This document shows positions 40,818 to 49,105 of a stretch of DNA of 49,105 bases, one piece after another; position 1 is the first letter of the stretch; every line of letters begins with the position of its first letter. The DNA is from Solirubrobacteraceae bacterium (GTDB lineage Bacteria > Actinomycetota > Thermoleophilia > Solirubrobacterales > Solirubrobacteraceae), in NCBI GenBank assembly GCA_016462625.1, contig JAEMSV010000022.1:1-49105 (forward strand), in the 5' to 3' direction. The position numbers and the translations under genes are program-made. Under the pieces are notes generated by a model. That model was not told the DNA's origin, did no database searches, and saw only the letters and a list, made by a program, of their open reading frames with translations.

Positions 40818-43676
40818 CTACCCGGGAAGGGTCGGCGTGACCTCCAGGACGTTGTTGGCCTCGTCGGTCTCGGCCACCTCGGAGGCGCTGTCCGCCGTCA
40901 GGCGGACCTGCGAGTTGTAGACCGCGCGGACCGCGACCTGGGTGCTCGCACCCGGGGCCAGGCTCTGGACCCGAGGCAGCGCCACCGTCGTGGCCAGCCG
41001 CTGGTTCACGGCCCGGCCGAACAGGGTCGAGGAGAACGGCCCGGCCGTCCCCTTGCCCTGGTTCTTGATCGTGACCACGGTCTCGTAGATGGCGACCGTG
41101 AAGACGCCCGGGACGAGCTGCACCCGCGCGCCGGTCACCACGAGGTCCGGCTTCTCGGCCGGCGCCTGCGGGGTCTCCTGGACCGGCGGCGTGGCTGGCA
41201 GCGGATCGGACGCCGGCAGCGCGTCACGCACCGGGACGACGGTCTTCTCGTAGCCGTCCTGATCGACGACCAGCTCGAGCTTGCCCTTGGCCTCCTCGAG
41301 CGGGTTGACCGTCACCGAGCCGTCGCCGGCGACCGTCGCGCGCCCGATCGGCACGCCGTTCTGCAGCAGCGTCGCCGCCGCGCCCGCAGCGCTCGTCCCG
41401 AGCTGCGCCGACAGCGATCCGCTGTAGACGACCGACGGGTTGGCGAGGAACAGCGGGCGCTGCGTCCGGATCTCCATCGTCGGGTCACCGAAGTACTGGT
41501 AGAGCCGGTTCTCGAGGCGGATGTCCGCCGTCGCCGAGCCCCACCCGCGGTCGTCGTAGAACGCGTTGATCGTCGCCGCCTGGAGGATCACGTGGAGCTT
41601 CGCGCTGTTGAGCACGTCGCCCATGCGCTTGATCGGCGTGTTCGAGCCGGCGTACGGCATCGCGTTCGGCCAGACCGCGTCGAGCAGGCCCATCGCGAAC
41701 CGGTTGTTCAGCTCGCTCGGGCTGTCGCGTGACGCCGCGACCACGCCGGCGACCCCGCCGCCGGACCGGCGGATCAGGTTCTCGGCGAAGCTCGGCGTGC
41801 CGGGATCGTCGTACCGGCCGCTCGAGCAGTTGATCGAGAAGAACACCGGGAGGAGCGCCCCGTTGTTCATCCCGTCGATGTGGGTCTGCGTGATGTCGGG
41901 GTCGCCGACCCAGGTCGGCGCGCCGTGGTCACGGTGCATGACGAGGAAGCGCCCCGCGTTGATCTGGTCGCGGACGTCGTTGCCGTCCCCGTCCCACGGG
42001 TAGCCGGGCTTCTTCAGCGCGGCCGGCAGCTCCTCACCGGTGTCGAAGTAGGTCGGGTTCGACGCCATCGTCGTGTAGACGCGGCTGACCGCCTTCTTGT
42101 TCTTGCGCAGCACGCCACGGGCCCATTCGGCCGTGCGGACGAAGCCGCGATCGTCGGTCGTGCCCGTGCCCTGGAAGAACCCGGTGACCGTCGCGCGCTT
42201 GTAGAACGCCGCGCTGATCGGCGGGGTGTTCTCGTAGCCGGTGATCTTCCCGACCATTGTGTTCGCCTGGTCGAGGGTCGCCGCCGGGATGCGGCCGGTC
42301 GACATGTTCGGCAGGTACAGCTCGCGGAACTTCAGCGTGTAGTCCAGGTCGCTCGGGACGTTCGGGATGCCCGGGTCACCGTCGAACGTCGGGACGTTCG
42401 CGGTGTTGCCGAACAGCAGCAGGTAGCTCGGCCGCACGCAGCCCGACTGGGCGACGCGCCCCTGCGCGAACGTGCGGATCTGGTCGGCCGTCGAGCCGGC
42501 CCGCCCCGCCCCGTTGCCGGTCTCGAAGACCCGCGTGAGGATGCCGCGCGTGTTCCGTGCAGCCGCGAACGTGTCGGCGGCGGCCCGCAGTCCGGGCGAG
42601 GTGATGACGAGCAGCTCCTCGCCGCACGGGCGCACGACGTAGGTGCCGGCCGTCAGGTGCTCGAACACCGTCGACGCGTTGCTCAGCGCCTGCCCGTAGA
42701 GCTTGTGGAACGAGCGCTCCCACGGGTCGGCGATGCCGGGCTTGCCAAACGTGCCCTGGCCGCCGGTGAACTTGATCGACACCTGCATCGAGGTGAAGAC
42801 CTTCAGCTTCTTGGCCTTCGGCTGGTACTGGGCGCCCGCGAGCGCGAGCTGGCCGACGTTCAGGTCGCGCAGCTCACCGAGCTCCGCGGCGGCCGCGGGC
42901 TTCTTCGGGAACGACGAGTCCGACGCGTACGCGCCGCGGTCGAGCTCGAACGGCTTGTCGGCGAACTTCGGGTCGTCGGCGAGGCCGTCGAGCGGCTGCG
43001 GCTGGGTCGGATAGAGGTCGACGCCATCGAGGGTGTAGCCCGCCGTGTCCTGCGCGGTGACCTCGACCTTGGCGCCCTCGGGGATGCCGAAGGACTCGGC
43101 CATCGAGGGCACACCCGGCTCACCGGCCGGCGCGGTCGTGGACAGGCCGGGCATGACGAGCTGCTCGTAGGCCTTGCCGCCGCCGGTCTTGGGGACGAGC
43201 GTCGGGGCAGGCAGCTGCACGTTCAGCGTGAGCTCCTGCGGCGTGCTCTTCACGACGCGGCTCGAGGAGGCGCCGCCGACCGGTGCGGTCTGCGCGCCGC
43301 CGCAGCGCTTCGTGCGGGTGTCGGCGAGGAGGAGGGCCTGGACGCGCAGCGCCTTGCTGGAGAGCGCGGCGCGGCGCTTCAGCGCGATCCTCCGCGCGCC
43401 CTTGCCGCGGAGGCCCTTCCGCATGGACGAGATGCGCCGCTTGGCGACGCAGTAGCGGCCGGCGCGCACGGCGGCGGCGATCTTCGGGACCGACCGGCGC
43501 ACGGTCGTGCCGCGCGGCAACCCGCGGAGCTCCGTGCGCAGGGACGTCAGCGCGGAGGCGAGGGGCTTGGGCGTCTTCGGCGCGGCGGCCGGGGCGATGG
43601 CCGGCGCTGCCAGCATCGCGAGCAGCGCGCAGACGACGGCCAGCAACCCCGTGCGGGGAAGGGTCCGACTGGGCAT
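40818..43676 (-). CDS. secreted gingipain-like peptidase C25 with CARDB domain
   Basis: A 952-residue exported protein. Signal peptide at residues 1-32 (GLLAVVCALLAMLAAPAIAPAAA), a basic helical region (35-120), a gingipain propeptide-like region (about 130-330), and a peptidase C25 domain (about 340-740) with the catalytic His in MHRDHGAPTW (about 580) and nucleophile Cys in FFSINCSSGRYD (about 615), the His-Gly and Cys pairing of caspase-fold C25 enzymes. An Ig-like region follows, then a C-terminal CARDB domain (about 842-952, PDLVVTGARVQL...ETDEANNVLEV). The ATG at 43676 opens the signal peptide. Neither a sorting signal nor an LPxTG motif is seen. Substrate unknown. Confidence 0.9.
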   Translation of the reverse strand: MPSRTLPRTGLLAVVCALLAMLAAPAIAPAAAPKTPKPLASALTSLRTELRGLPRGTTVRRSVPKIAAAVRAGRYCVAKRRISSMRKGLRGKGARRIALKRRAALSSKALRVQALLLADTRTKRCGGAQTAPVGGASSSRVVKSTPQELTLNVQLPAPTLVPKTGGGKAYEQLVMPGLSTTAPAGEPGVPSMAESFGIPEGAKVEVTAQDTAGYTLDGVDLYPTQPQPLDGLADDPKFADKPFELDRGAYASDSSFPKKPAAAAELGELRDLNVGQLALAGAQYQPKAKKLKVFTSMQVSIKFTGGQGTFGKPGIADPWERSFHKLYGQALSNASTVFEHLTAGTYVVRPCGEELLVITSPGLRAAADTFAAARNTRGILTRVFETGNGAGRAGSTADQIRTFAQGRVAQSGCVRPSYLLLFGNTANVPTFDGDPGIPNVPSDLDYTLKFRELYLPNMSTGRIPAATLDQANTMVGKITGYENTPPISAAFYKRATVTGFFQGTGTTDDRGFVRTAEWARGVLRKNKKAVSRVYTTMASNPTYFDTGEELPAALKKPGYPWDGDGNDVRDQINAGRFLVMHRDHGAPTWVGDPDITQTHIDGMNNGALLPVFFSINCSSGRYDDPGTPSFAENLIRRSGGGVAGVVAASRDSPSELNNRFAMGLLDAVWPNAMPYAGSNTPIKRMGDVLNSAKLHVILQAATINAFYDDRGWGSATADIRLENRLYQYFGDPTMEIRTQRPLFLANPSVVYSGSLSAQLGTSAAGAAATLLQNGVPIGRATVAGDGSVTVNPLEEAKGKLELVVDQDGYEKTVVPVRDALPASDPLPATPPVQETPQAPAEKPDLVVTGARVQLVPGVFTVAIYETVVTIKNQGKGTAGPFSSTLFGRAVNQRLATTVALPRVQSLAPGASTQVAVRAVYNSQVRLTADSASEVAETDEANNVLEVTPTLPG

Positions 43677-43707
43677 GAGGAGTCCTCGGGTCGTGGGGAA
43701 AGACGAC

Positions 43708-43734
43708 CGGCGGAGGGCGTCGCGCCCTCCGCCG
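43708..43734 (-). terminator. perfect 12-bp hairpin terminator
   Basis: CGGCGGAGGGCG (43708-43719), loop TCG, CGCCCTCCGCCG (43723-43734), followed on the minus strand by GTCGTCTTTCC. It lies 59 nt after the stop of the YWTD-like propeller gene and 31 nt before the C25 peptidase start. Confidence 0.85.
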
Positions 43735-43793
43735 TTGTCCACCAGGCGTTCAGCCCGCCGGAACGATGTGCGTCAGGGGTTCCTGAGCGATGT

Positions 43794-45263
43794 TCATCGG
43801 GACACCACGGTGAACGTGACGGTCTCGGGCGTGCTCGTCTTCTTCGCGGCGGTCGCCTTGAAGACCGCGCGATAGCCGCCGGGCTTCAGCGGCTTGTTCT
43901 TGATCCGCCCGCTGAACGGGACGGACAGCCGCTCCTTCTTGGCGACGCGCGTCAGCGTGACGACGGTTGTCCACTTCTTGCCGCGCTTGCGCTGGATCGC
44001 GATCTTCACGGTCGAGCGGCGGTCGACGCGGGCGTTCAGCGTCGTGCCCTTCGCGGTCGCCGTCGAGGCCTTGCTGACGCCGACGCTGATCAGCGTGTTC
44101 CAGGGGGCCGGGGCGAACACCTTGCGCGTGACCCAGACCTGGCTGAAGTCCGGGCGCGGGCCGAGGCACCCGGTCGGGATGAAGCAGGGGACCGCGAGCG
44201 AGGCCGAGCCGGAGCCGCTCCCACCGCTCCCACCGCTCACGCCGACGGACAGCGGGTTGGGCGGCGGAGGCAGCGGCGGGCCGATCGGCGTCGGCGGCGC
44301 GGGCTTCGGGCCAGTGCCGTCCACGGCGACGCCCCACGGAGCGGTGAGGCCGCCGACGAAGCTCGGGTCCGAGCCGCCCGTCGCCTTCGAGCCGCGGCCG
44401 ACGGAGCCAGTGCCGGGCATCCCGGTGCCGTAGCTCGACCAATAGACGAACTCGTCGTCGATCGCGAGGCCGGTGATACGCGGGTTGCCGCTCCAGAACG
44501 TGTCGCGCTGGTCGCTGCCGTCGATGTTCGCGCGGCCGATCGAGGTGCCGGAGCCGGGAGTGGTCCCGCCGACCTCGCGGATGCCCCAGTAGATGTGGTC
44601 CATATCGACGGCGACGCCGCAGGGCATCCAGGTGACGGGGGTCTTGATGAACTGGCTGTTCATGTCCGGTCCGGGATCGTCGACGTTCTCCATGAACTTG
44701 CTCAGCCGCTTGCGGCCGATGCTGTAGGTGGAGGGGTTCGCGAAGTAGACCCACGTGTCGTCGACGGCGACGCCGCACGTCCGCGGGTTGGGCTGCCCGA
44801 ACACCGACTGGATCGACTGGTACTGCTGGCCGCCGATGATCGGCGTGCGGCCGACACCGCTCGTGTCCTGGTTGCCGTAGCTCCAGTACAGGTAGCCGCC
44901 GCCGGCCGTCATCCCGGTCGTGCCCTGGCCGATCGAGGCGGTGAAGGCGTGGTTGACGTCCGCCCCGTCGACGGTGCTGCGCGCGATGACGGGCGGAGCG
45001 AACGGCAGCGACGGGCTGGTGTTCGCCATGTGGTTCGTCCAGTAGACGTGCGCGCCATCCGACGCGACGCCGCGGGCGAACGCCCACTGGCCGGCGACGC
45101 TGGGGATGAACGTGTCCTGCGCGCCCGTCCCGTCGAGCGCTGCGCGGCCGACCCCGCGCTTGAGGTCCTCGTGCGTCCACCACACGTACGCGCCCGCAGG
45201 GGAGACCGCCCCGAGCATCAGTGCGAACGACGTGATTGCGAGCAGGGCGAGGCGCGGTGTCAT
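43794..45263 (-). CDS. secreted YWTD-like beta-propeller protein
   Basis: A 489-residue exported protein. Signal peptide MTPRLALLAITSFALMLGAVSPAGA is clear. The body has six repeated units (about 45 residues each) ending in strand motifs such as AYVWWTHED, AHVYWTNHM, GYLYWSYGN, TWVYFANPS, DHIYWGIRE and EFVYWSSYG, each followed by IGRA/VGRG-type turns, as in YWTD/DUF5050 propellers. A Pro/Gly-rich linker (about 320-350) leads to a basic C-terminal beta domain (about 380-489) with RKRGKKWTTVVTLTRVAKKERL, similar to tails elsewhere in this window. Function unknown; probably surface-associated. Confidence 0.8.
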   Translation of the reverse strand: MTPRLALLAITSFALMLGAVSPAGAYVWWTHEDLKRGVGRAALDGTGAQDTFIPSVAGQWAFARGVASDGAHVYWTNHMANTSPSLPFAPPVIARSTVDGADVNHAFTASIGQGTTGMTAGGGYLYWSYGNQDTSGVGRTPIIGGQQYQSIQSVFGQPNPRTCGVAVDDTWVYFANPSTYSIGRKRLSKFMENVDDPGPDMNSQFIKTPVTWMPCGVAVDMDHIYWGIREVGGTTPGSGTSIGRANIDGSDQRDTFWSGNPRITGLAIDDEFVYWSSYGTGMPGTGSVGRGSKATGGSDPSFVGGLTAPWGVAVDGTGPKPAPPTPIGPPLPPPPNPLSVGVSGGSGGSGSGSASLAVPCFIPTGCLGPRPDFSQVWVTRKVFAPAPWNTLISVGVSKASTATAKGTTLNARVDRRSTVKIAIQRKRGKKWTTVVTLTRVAKKERLSVPFSGRIKNKPLKPGGYRAVFKATAAKKTSTPETVTFTVVSR

Positions 45264-45318
45264 AAGTCAGGGGCGTTCATAGCACCGGAACGTCGTTCTG
45301 TGGAATAGCGTGGCGCGG

Positions 45319-46125
45319 ATGCGCGCCCTCTACGTCGACCTCGACGGCACGCTGCTCGGTCGCGGCGGCTCGCTCGTGCACGACGCCGACGGCAATCCGT
45401 CGCTGCTTTCCATCCGCGCAGTGGAAGCGTGCCTGCGCGTCCAGGCGGAGGTCGTGCTCATGTCGGGGCGGCGGCTGATGACCGTGCGCGAGCCCGCCCG
45501 GCTGCTCGGCCAGCCGTCGTACATCTTCGAGGCGGGCGCGGGCCTGGTCCTCGACGGCGAGACCTTCTGGCTGTGCGACGGACTCGAGCCCGGCGAGCTG
45601 ACGATCGCCGAGCAGGTGGCGGTCGGCGGCGCGCCGGAGCTGCTGCTCGAGCGGTTCGCCGGCCGGCTCGAGTACCACGCGCCGTGGCACGAGGGCCGCG
45701 AGGTCTCCCACCTGTTCCGCGGCGCGGTCCCCGCCGCCGAGGCCGACGCCGCCCTCGCCGAGGCCGGGCACGACCAGCTGCGCCTCGTCGACAACGGGGC
45801 GATCGACGTCCCGCAGCATGGGCTCGACGTCGCGGCGTCCGAGCTGCACGCCTACCACCTGGTCCCGCGCGGGGTGAGCAAGGCGCGGGCGGTCGCGCGC
45901 CACCAGCGCGCACGCGGGTACGCGCCCGAGGACTGCATCGCGGCGGGCGATTCGCGTGAGGATCTCGCGGTCGCGGCGGCGGTCGGCACGTTCTGGCTCA
46001 TGGCGAACGGCCTGACCCACGACCCCACCATCACGCAGCACGCTCCGGCGAACGTGCGGGTCGCCGAGGAGCGCAACGGCGCCGGGGTCTACGAGGCGGT
46101 CGTGACCACTCTGGCCGAGCGGTGA
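45319..46125 (+). CDS. HAD-superfamily Cof-type phosphatase
   Basis: A 268-residue hydrolase. HAD motif I is DLDGTLL at the N-terminus (nucleophile Asp), motif II is the Ser in LMSGRR, motif III is the Lys in VSKARAV and motif IV is GDSREDL. The cap between motifs II and III fits C2-type (Cof/sugar-phosphate) phosphatases. Substrate unknown. ATG at 45319 gives the family N-terminus directly before the nucleophile Asp; a GTG at 45310 would add three residues. It lies ahead of the iron operon, with 52 nt and an iron box before the HtaA gene, and is divergent from the propeller gene. Confidence 0.9.
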   Translation: MRALYVDLDGTLLGRGGSLVHDADGNPSLLSIRAVEACLRVQAEVVLMSGRRLMTVREPARLLGQPSYIFEAGAGLVLDGETFWLCDGLEPGELTIAEQVAVGGAPELLLERFAGRLEYHAPWHEGREVSHLFRGAVPAAEADAALAEAGHDQLRLVDNGAIDVPQHGLDVAASELHAYHLVPRGVSKARAVARHQRARGYAPEDCIAAGDSREDLAVAAAVGTFWLMANGLTHDPTITQHAPANVRVAEERNGAGVYEAVVTTLAER

Positions 46126-46145
46126 ACTGCGCCACATCGCTACTG

Positions 46146-46159
46146 TTAGGGGAGCCTAA
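46146..46159 (+). promoter_or_regulatory. candidate DtxR/IdeR iron box 3
   Basis: TTAGG-GGAG-CCTAA with perfect arms; 11 of 14 positions match the IdeR core. It lies 18 nt upstream of the GTG of the HtaA gene, at the head of the iron/heme import operon. Confidence 0.65.
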
Positions 46160-46177
46160 GGACGGGTCCTGCCGGTT

Positions 46178-47425
46178 GTGCCTGGTCGCAAGTTGACACC
46201 GCACGCGCCTCGATGGCGCCCCATTGCCCTTGTTTTCTGCCTCGCTCTGGCGAGTGTGGTCGCGGGGCCGTCGCCGACGGCGTTTGCGGCCGCCGAGTCG
46301 GCCGCCGCATCGCAGGGGACCGTGACGCTGACCGCCAGCGGCGCCGCCGCGCGGGAGCTGCGCCGGGCCGATGTCGCATTGCGCGCCGCCGGCGGACTGC
46401 GCACCTCGACGCTCGTCGACGGCAGCACGCGCCTCAGCTTCCGTGCCGACTCGCGCTCGCTGAGCCGTGGCGTCGCCACCTTGGGGCTCGCGGGCGAGCT
46501 GCGGCTGACCCGCGGCGGGCGCGCGGTGCGCTTCGGCATGCTGCGGGTCCGCGTGACCGGCATGGCCGTTTCGATCTCGGGGACGTCGGGAGGCACGCGG
46601 CGCACGCTGCTCACCGGGAAGCCGGCCGGCAAGGCGCTGACGCTCGACGCCTCCACGCGGGGCGTCGCGCTGAAGCCCACGAGCCTGCGCTTCACCGCGG
46701 CGACCGCCCGGCTGGTCCGGACGCGCCTGGGTCTGCGGCGCGCGCCCACGGGCAGCTTCGGTCCCGCCGCCGTCAGCGCCGGCGTGAAGCACCCGGCGGG
46801 CTCGGGCGGCACGGGCTCGGGCACCCCGACCACCGGCCCGATCACGACCGCCCCGCCTGCCGTCCTGCGCCCCGCGAGCGCGGTCGACGTCGTCGGCGGC
46901 ACCATCGTCTGGCGGATCCGCGAGTCGTTCATCCGGTACATCAACGCGGGTGAGGGGACGAGCGTGCGCGACGGCGCCATCGCCGATCCGCCTGAGGCAC
47001 TCGCCGACGCGGGCAATGTCCCGCTCGTCTACCAGTTCCGCTTCCCGTTCTCGGCCGGCTGGTCGGACGCGCCGTCCGGGACCGCGACGGTCGGGTTCAC
47101 CGGCGGCGTGCGCTTCCGCTACTCCGCGCACACGATCGACTTCACGACCGCCACCCCGGAGATCGAGCTGAACGGCGCGGCCTCCCGGGCGACGTTCACG
47201 CTCAGCGGCACCGACGGCACCGCGTTCGGCGGCAAGCGCGCGGTGCTTCTCGATCTCGACCCGTCGAAGGCCAAGTCCCGCACCACGAGCCCCGACGGCA
47301 AAACCGTCACGTACGAGCAGATCCCCGCGACCGTCCCGGCCACCGCCGGCGACTCGGTGTTCGCCGGCTTCTACCTCGCCGGTGCGCCGTTCGGCTGGGT
47401 CTCCCTCTCCTACACCGTCGCCTGA
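46178..47425 (+). CDS. secreted HtaA-domain heme-binding protein
   Basis: A 415-residue exported protein with GTG start. Signal peptide to about residue 40 (IALVFCLALASVVAGPSPTAFAAA). A beta-rich first half (about 45-190), a Ser/Gly/Thr/Pro linker (200-230), and an HtaA domain (about 240-405) recognisable from GGTIVWRIRESFIRYINAGEGT, FRFPFSAGWSD, FTGGVRFRYSAHTIDFTTATPEIELNG and AVLLDLDPS. HtaA domains bind heme through Tyr/His; Tyr is present at FIRY and RYSAH. A C-terminal membrane anchor is lacking, so it should be secreted. It heads an operon with FecB/FecCD-like transporter parts, behind an iron box. Confidence 0.85.
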   Translation: MPGRKLTPHAPRWRPIALVFCLALASVVAGPSPTAFAAAESAAASQGTVTLTASGAAARELRRADVALRAAGGLRTSTLVDGSTRLSFRADSRSLSRGVATLGLAGELRLTRGGRAVRFGMLRVRVTGMAVSISGTSGGTRRTLLTGKPAGKALTLDASTRGVALKPTSLRFTAATARLVRTRLGLRRAPTGSFGPAAVSAGVKHPAGSGGTGSGTPTTGPITTAPPAVLRPASAVDVVGGTIVWRIRESFIRYINAGEGTSVRDGAIADPPEALADAGNVPLVYQFRFPFSAGWSDAPSGTATVGFTGGVRFRYSAHTIDFTTATPEIELNGAASRATFTLSGTDGTAFGGKRAVLLDLDPSKAKSRTTSPDGKTVTYEQIPATVPATAGDSVFAGFYLAGAPFGWVSLSYTVA

Positions 47426-47441
47426 CCCGAGGTTCCCCCGC

Positions 47442-48299
47442 ATGTCCCGTCTCCGACTCGTCCCGCTGATCGCCCTCCTCACCGTCTTCGTTGCGGTCGT
47501 CCCTGCGCAGGCGGCCTACAAGCGCGTCGCGGCGATCACGCCGTTCACGGCGAACACGCTGGCCGAGCTGGGGGTCAAGCCGGTCGCGCGCGGGGAGCTG
47601 CTCGGCGGCCGCGACCAGGTCAACCCGCTGCTCAACGGCGTGAAGGTCCTCAAGCTCTCGCATCCGAACGGGCCGAACCTCGAGCAGCTCGCGCAGGTCA
47701 ACCCGCAGCTCGTGCTGACCACGCCGACGTTCCGCAAGGGCGCGGCGGGCATGCGCTCGCTCGGGATGAAGGTCGTCGAGAGCGACCCGACGAGCGTGGC
47801 CGCCGTCCCGAGGGAGTACGTCCGGATCGGCGGGCTTGTCGGTAAGCGCAAGCAGGCCAGGACCGAGGCCAACCGCCAGGTCAAGCGCATCAACTTCGTG
47901 ATGAAGAAGGCCAAGCGCCACCCGACGGTGCTGCTCATCCTCGGCGTCGGCCGGACCCCGTTCGCGTTCCTGACGAACAGCTGGGGCGGCGACCTCGTCC
48001 GTCATGCCGGCGGGCGCCTGCTGACCAAGGGCCTCAAGGGCAGCGGCGGGTTCGCGCGGATCTCCAACGAGATCGTCGTCAAGCGCAACCCCGACATCAT
48101 CATTGCCGTGCCGCACTCGGAGACGAAGAACATCCCGGCGATGGCGAAGTTCCTGAAGACCAACCCGGCGTGGAAGAACACGAAGGCGATGCGCAGCGGC
48201 CGCGTGTACGTCTCGACCGGGAACTCGTTCCTGCAGCCGTGGACCGACGTGCACCGGCTCATCGCCGACGTCCAGACGAAGTACCTGAAGAACCGGTAG
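47442..48299 (+). CDS. iron/heme ABC transporter substrate-binding protein (FecB/BtuF-type)
   Basis: A 285-residue protein with signal peptide MSRLRLVPLIALLTVFVAVVPAQA, then YKRVAAITPFTANTLAELGVKPVARGE, the opening of class III periplasmic-binding folds. Other features are LKLSHPNGPNLEQLAQVNPQLVLTTP, the connecting helix rich in Lys, and RNPDIIIAVPHS. The signal sequence ends in AQA without a lipobox Cys, unusual for an actinobacterial binding protein, so it may be secreted free or held by other components. The ATG at 47442 is 16 nt after the HtaA stop, and the permease starts 4 nt after this gene. Confidence 0.88.
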   Translation: MSRLRLVPLIALLTVFVAVVPAQAAYKRVAAITPFTANTLAELGVKPVARGELLGGRDQVNPLLNGVKVLKLSHPNGPNLEQLAQVNPQLVLTTPTFRKGAAGMRSLGMKVVESDPTSVAAVPREYVRIGGLVGKRKQARTEANRQVKRINFVMKKAKRHPTVLLILGVGRTPFAFLTNSWGGDLVRHAGGRLLTKGLKGSGGFARISNEIVVKRNPDIIIAVPHSETKNIPAMAKFLKTNPAWKNTKAMRSGRVYVSTGNSFLQPWTDVHRLIADVQTKYLKNR

Positions 48300-48303
48300 C
48301 CAG

Positions 48304-49105
48304 ATGGCTGCGCCCGTCGCCCGGCAGACCGCCGTCCTCGCGGCTGCGCTCCTCGCGCTCGTCGCGGGCATTGCGGCGTCGATGAGCCTCGGCGCGGTCG
48401 ACGTCCCGATCGGGCAGGTCTGGGACGCGCTGTGGGGGTCGGCCGACGAGGGGCCGCTGAAGGAGATCGTGCTGCAGCTGCGGCTGCCGCGGACGGTGAG
48501 CGCGATCGTCGTCGGCGCGGCGCTCGGCGTGGCCGGCGCGCTGCTGCAGGGCGCGCTGGCGAACCCGCTCGCGTCGCCGGACGTCATCGGGGTGACGGGC
48601 GGTGCCGCGTTCGGCGCGATGCTGGTCCTGCTTGCGTTCCCGGCGTCGATCGCGCTCCTGCCCGTCGGCGCGCTCGTCTTCGGCCTGATCGCGGCGGGCA
48701 TCGTCTTCGGCATCGCCTTCACCGGCGTGAACCGCGGTGGGATCGGGCGGCTGATCCTCGCGGGCATCGCGATCACCGCGCTGTTCAACGCGGGGACCAT
48801 GACGCTGATGACGGCCTACCCCGACCGCGTGCAGTCGGCGATCTTCTGGATGGCGGGCGGGATCACGTCGACGGGCTGGGAGGACATGAGCGTGACCTGG
48901 CCGTACTTCGCGGTCGGCTTCGCGATCACGCTGACGCTCCCCCGCGCGTTGGACCGTCTCGCGCTCGGCGACGACGTCGCCGCGTCGCTCGGCTCGCGCC
49001 CGGCGATGATCCGCCTCATCGCGGGCCTGGCGGCGGCGCTGCTCGCGTCGGCCGGCGCGGCGATCGCGGGGCTGCTGACCTTCATCGGGCTCGTCGTCCC
49101 GCACC
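48304..49105 (+). CDS. FecCD-family iron/heme permease (cut by window end)
   Basis: An open frame of 267 codons running off the window. It has hydrophobic segments typical of FecCD/BtuC permeases: TAVLAAALLALVAGIAAS, then LRLPRTVSAIVVGAALGVAGALLQG and NPLASPDVIGVTGGA, the most conserved part of the family. It continues to LLTFIGLVVPH, the conserved late loop. About seven or eight transmembrane segments lie in the visible part. It starts 4 nt after the substrate-binding gene, so it is in the same operon; an ATPase would be expected next. Confidence 0.92.
   Translation, partial: MAAPVARQTAVLAAALLALVAGIAASMSLGAVDVPIGQVWDALWGSADEGPLKEIVLQLRLPRTVSAIVVGAALGVAGALLQGALANPLASPDVIGVTGGAAFGAMLVLLAFPASIALLPVGALVFGLIAAGIVFGIAFTGVNRGGIGRLILAGIAITALFNAGTMTLMTAYPDRVQSAIFWMAGGITSTGWEDMSVTWPYFAVGFAITLTLPRALDRLALGDDVAASLGSRPAMIRLIAGLAAALLASAGAAIAGLLTFIGLVVPH

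Noticed and set aside
41880..45308. A 1142-codon plus-strand open frame
   Set aside because: It is antisense to the C25 peptidase and propeller genes, which have signal peptides and domain motifs; composition is that of a shadow frame.
1..49105. CRISPR arrays, transposases, rRNA genes, riboswitches
   Set aside because: No regularly spaced repeats, no transposase-like protein and no conserved RNA other than tRNA-Phe were recognised by reading.

Overview
The window is very GC-rich, with many GTG starts, very tight gene packing, numerous Ala/Pro/Arg-rich secreted proteins, TetR/SDR/FMO catabolic genes, an HtaA heme-uptake protein and DtxR/IdeR-like iron boxes. Together these point to a high-GC actinobacterium. 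The style of the secreted proteins (signal peptide, beta-rich body, short basic all-beta tail) suggests the Thermoleophilia/Solirubrobacterales side of the phylum, but that placement is inference.

Layout. 1-122: nothing supportable. 123-718: an ArsR-type repressor translationally coupled to a small membrane protein, behind a promoter with a nested inverted repeat. 755-1412: no intact gene; possibly a decayed one. 1413-11463: three large secreted-protein genes on the minus strand (PQQ-like propeller with ASH domains; a small secreted protein; a 1885-residue DNRLRE/RHS/TIM-barrel-like/DUF5648 chimera). 11464-12147: no gene. 12176-23606: an 11.4-kb segment bounded by a perfect 50-bp direct repeat that is the 3' part of tRNA-Phe. 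The intact tRNA-Phe(GAA) lies at the right end and a displaced 3' fragment at the left end, the classical footprint of an integrated genomic island, but no recombinase gene is present. The island carries two paralogous sets of TetR regulator, unnamed (possibly lipocalin-like) protein and short-chain dehydrogenase, arranged differently, followed by a collinear run of acyl-CoA synthetase, Baeyer-Villiger-type FMO, PucR-type regulator and cholesterol-oxidase-like GMC oxidoreductase. This looks like an oxidative pathway for a hydrophobic alcohol/ketone (steroid-, terpenoid- or alicyclic-like).

23661-37330: chromosomal backbone with an MFS permease, a lipoprotein, an M23 peptidase, two secreted proteins, a MacB-like ABC permease and its ATPase, a DUF1998 DEAH helicase, a cupin and a PAS-GGDEF protein. 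37400-38619: an iron/oxidative-stress block (57-residue protein, Fur-family regulator, ferritin-like protein) with two TTAGG-N4-CCTAA-type boxes. 38664-45263: coiled-coil protein, PAS-PAS-EAL phosphodiesterase, gingipain-like C25 peptidase with CARDB domain, and a YWTD-like secreted propeller, with strong hairpins between units. 45319-49105: a HAD phosphatase, then a third iron box followed by HtaA, substrate-binding protein and FecCD permease (cut by the window end), an iron/heme import operon.

The most unusual content is the recombinase-less tRNA-Phe island with its duplicated TetR/unknown-protein/SDR module and candidate operators. Second are the chimeric RHS/DUF5648 secreted protein and the iron-box regulon that links an unannotated 57-residue protein to Fur, ferritin and heme uptake.
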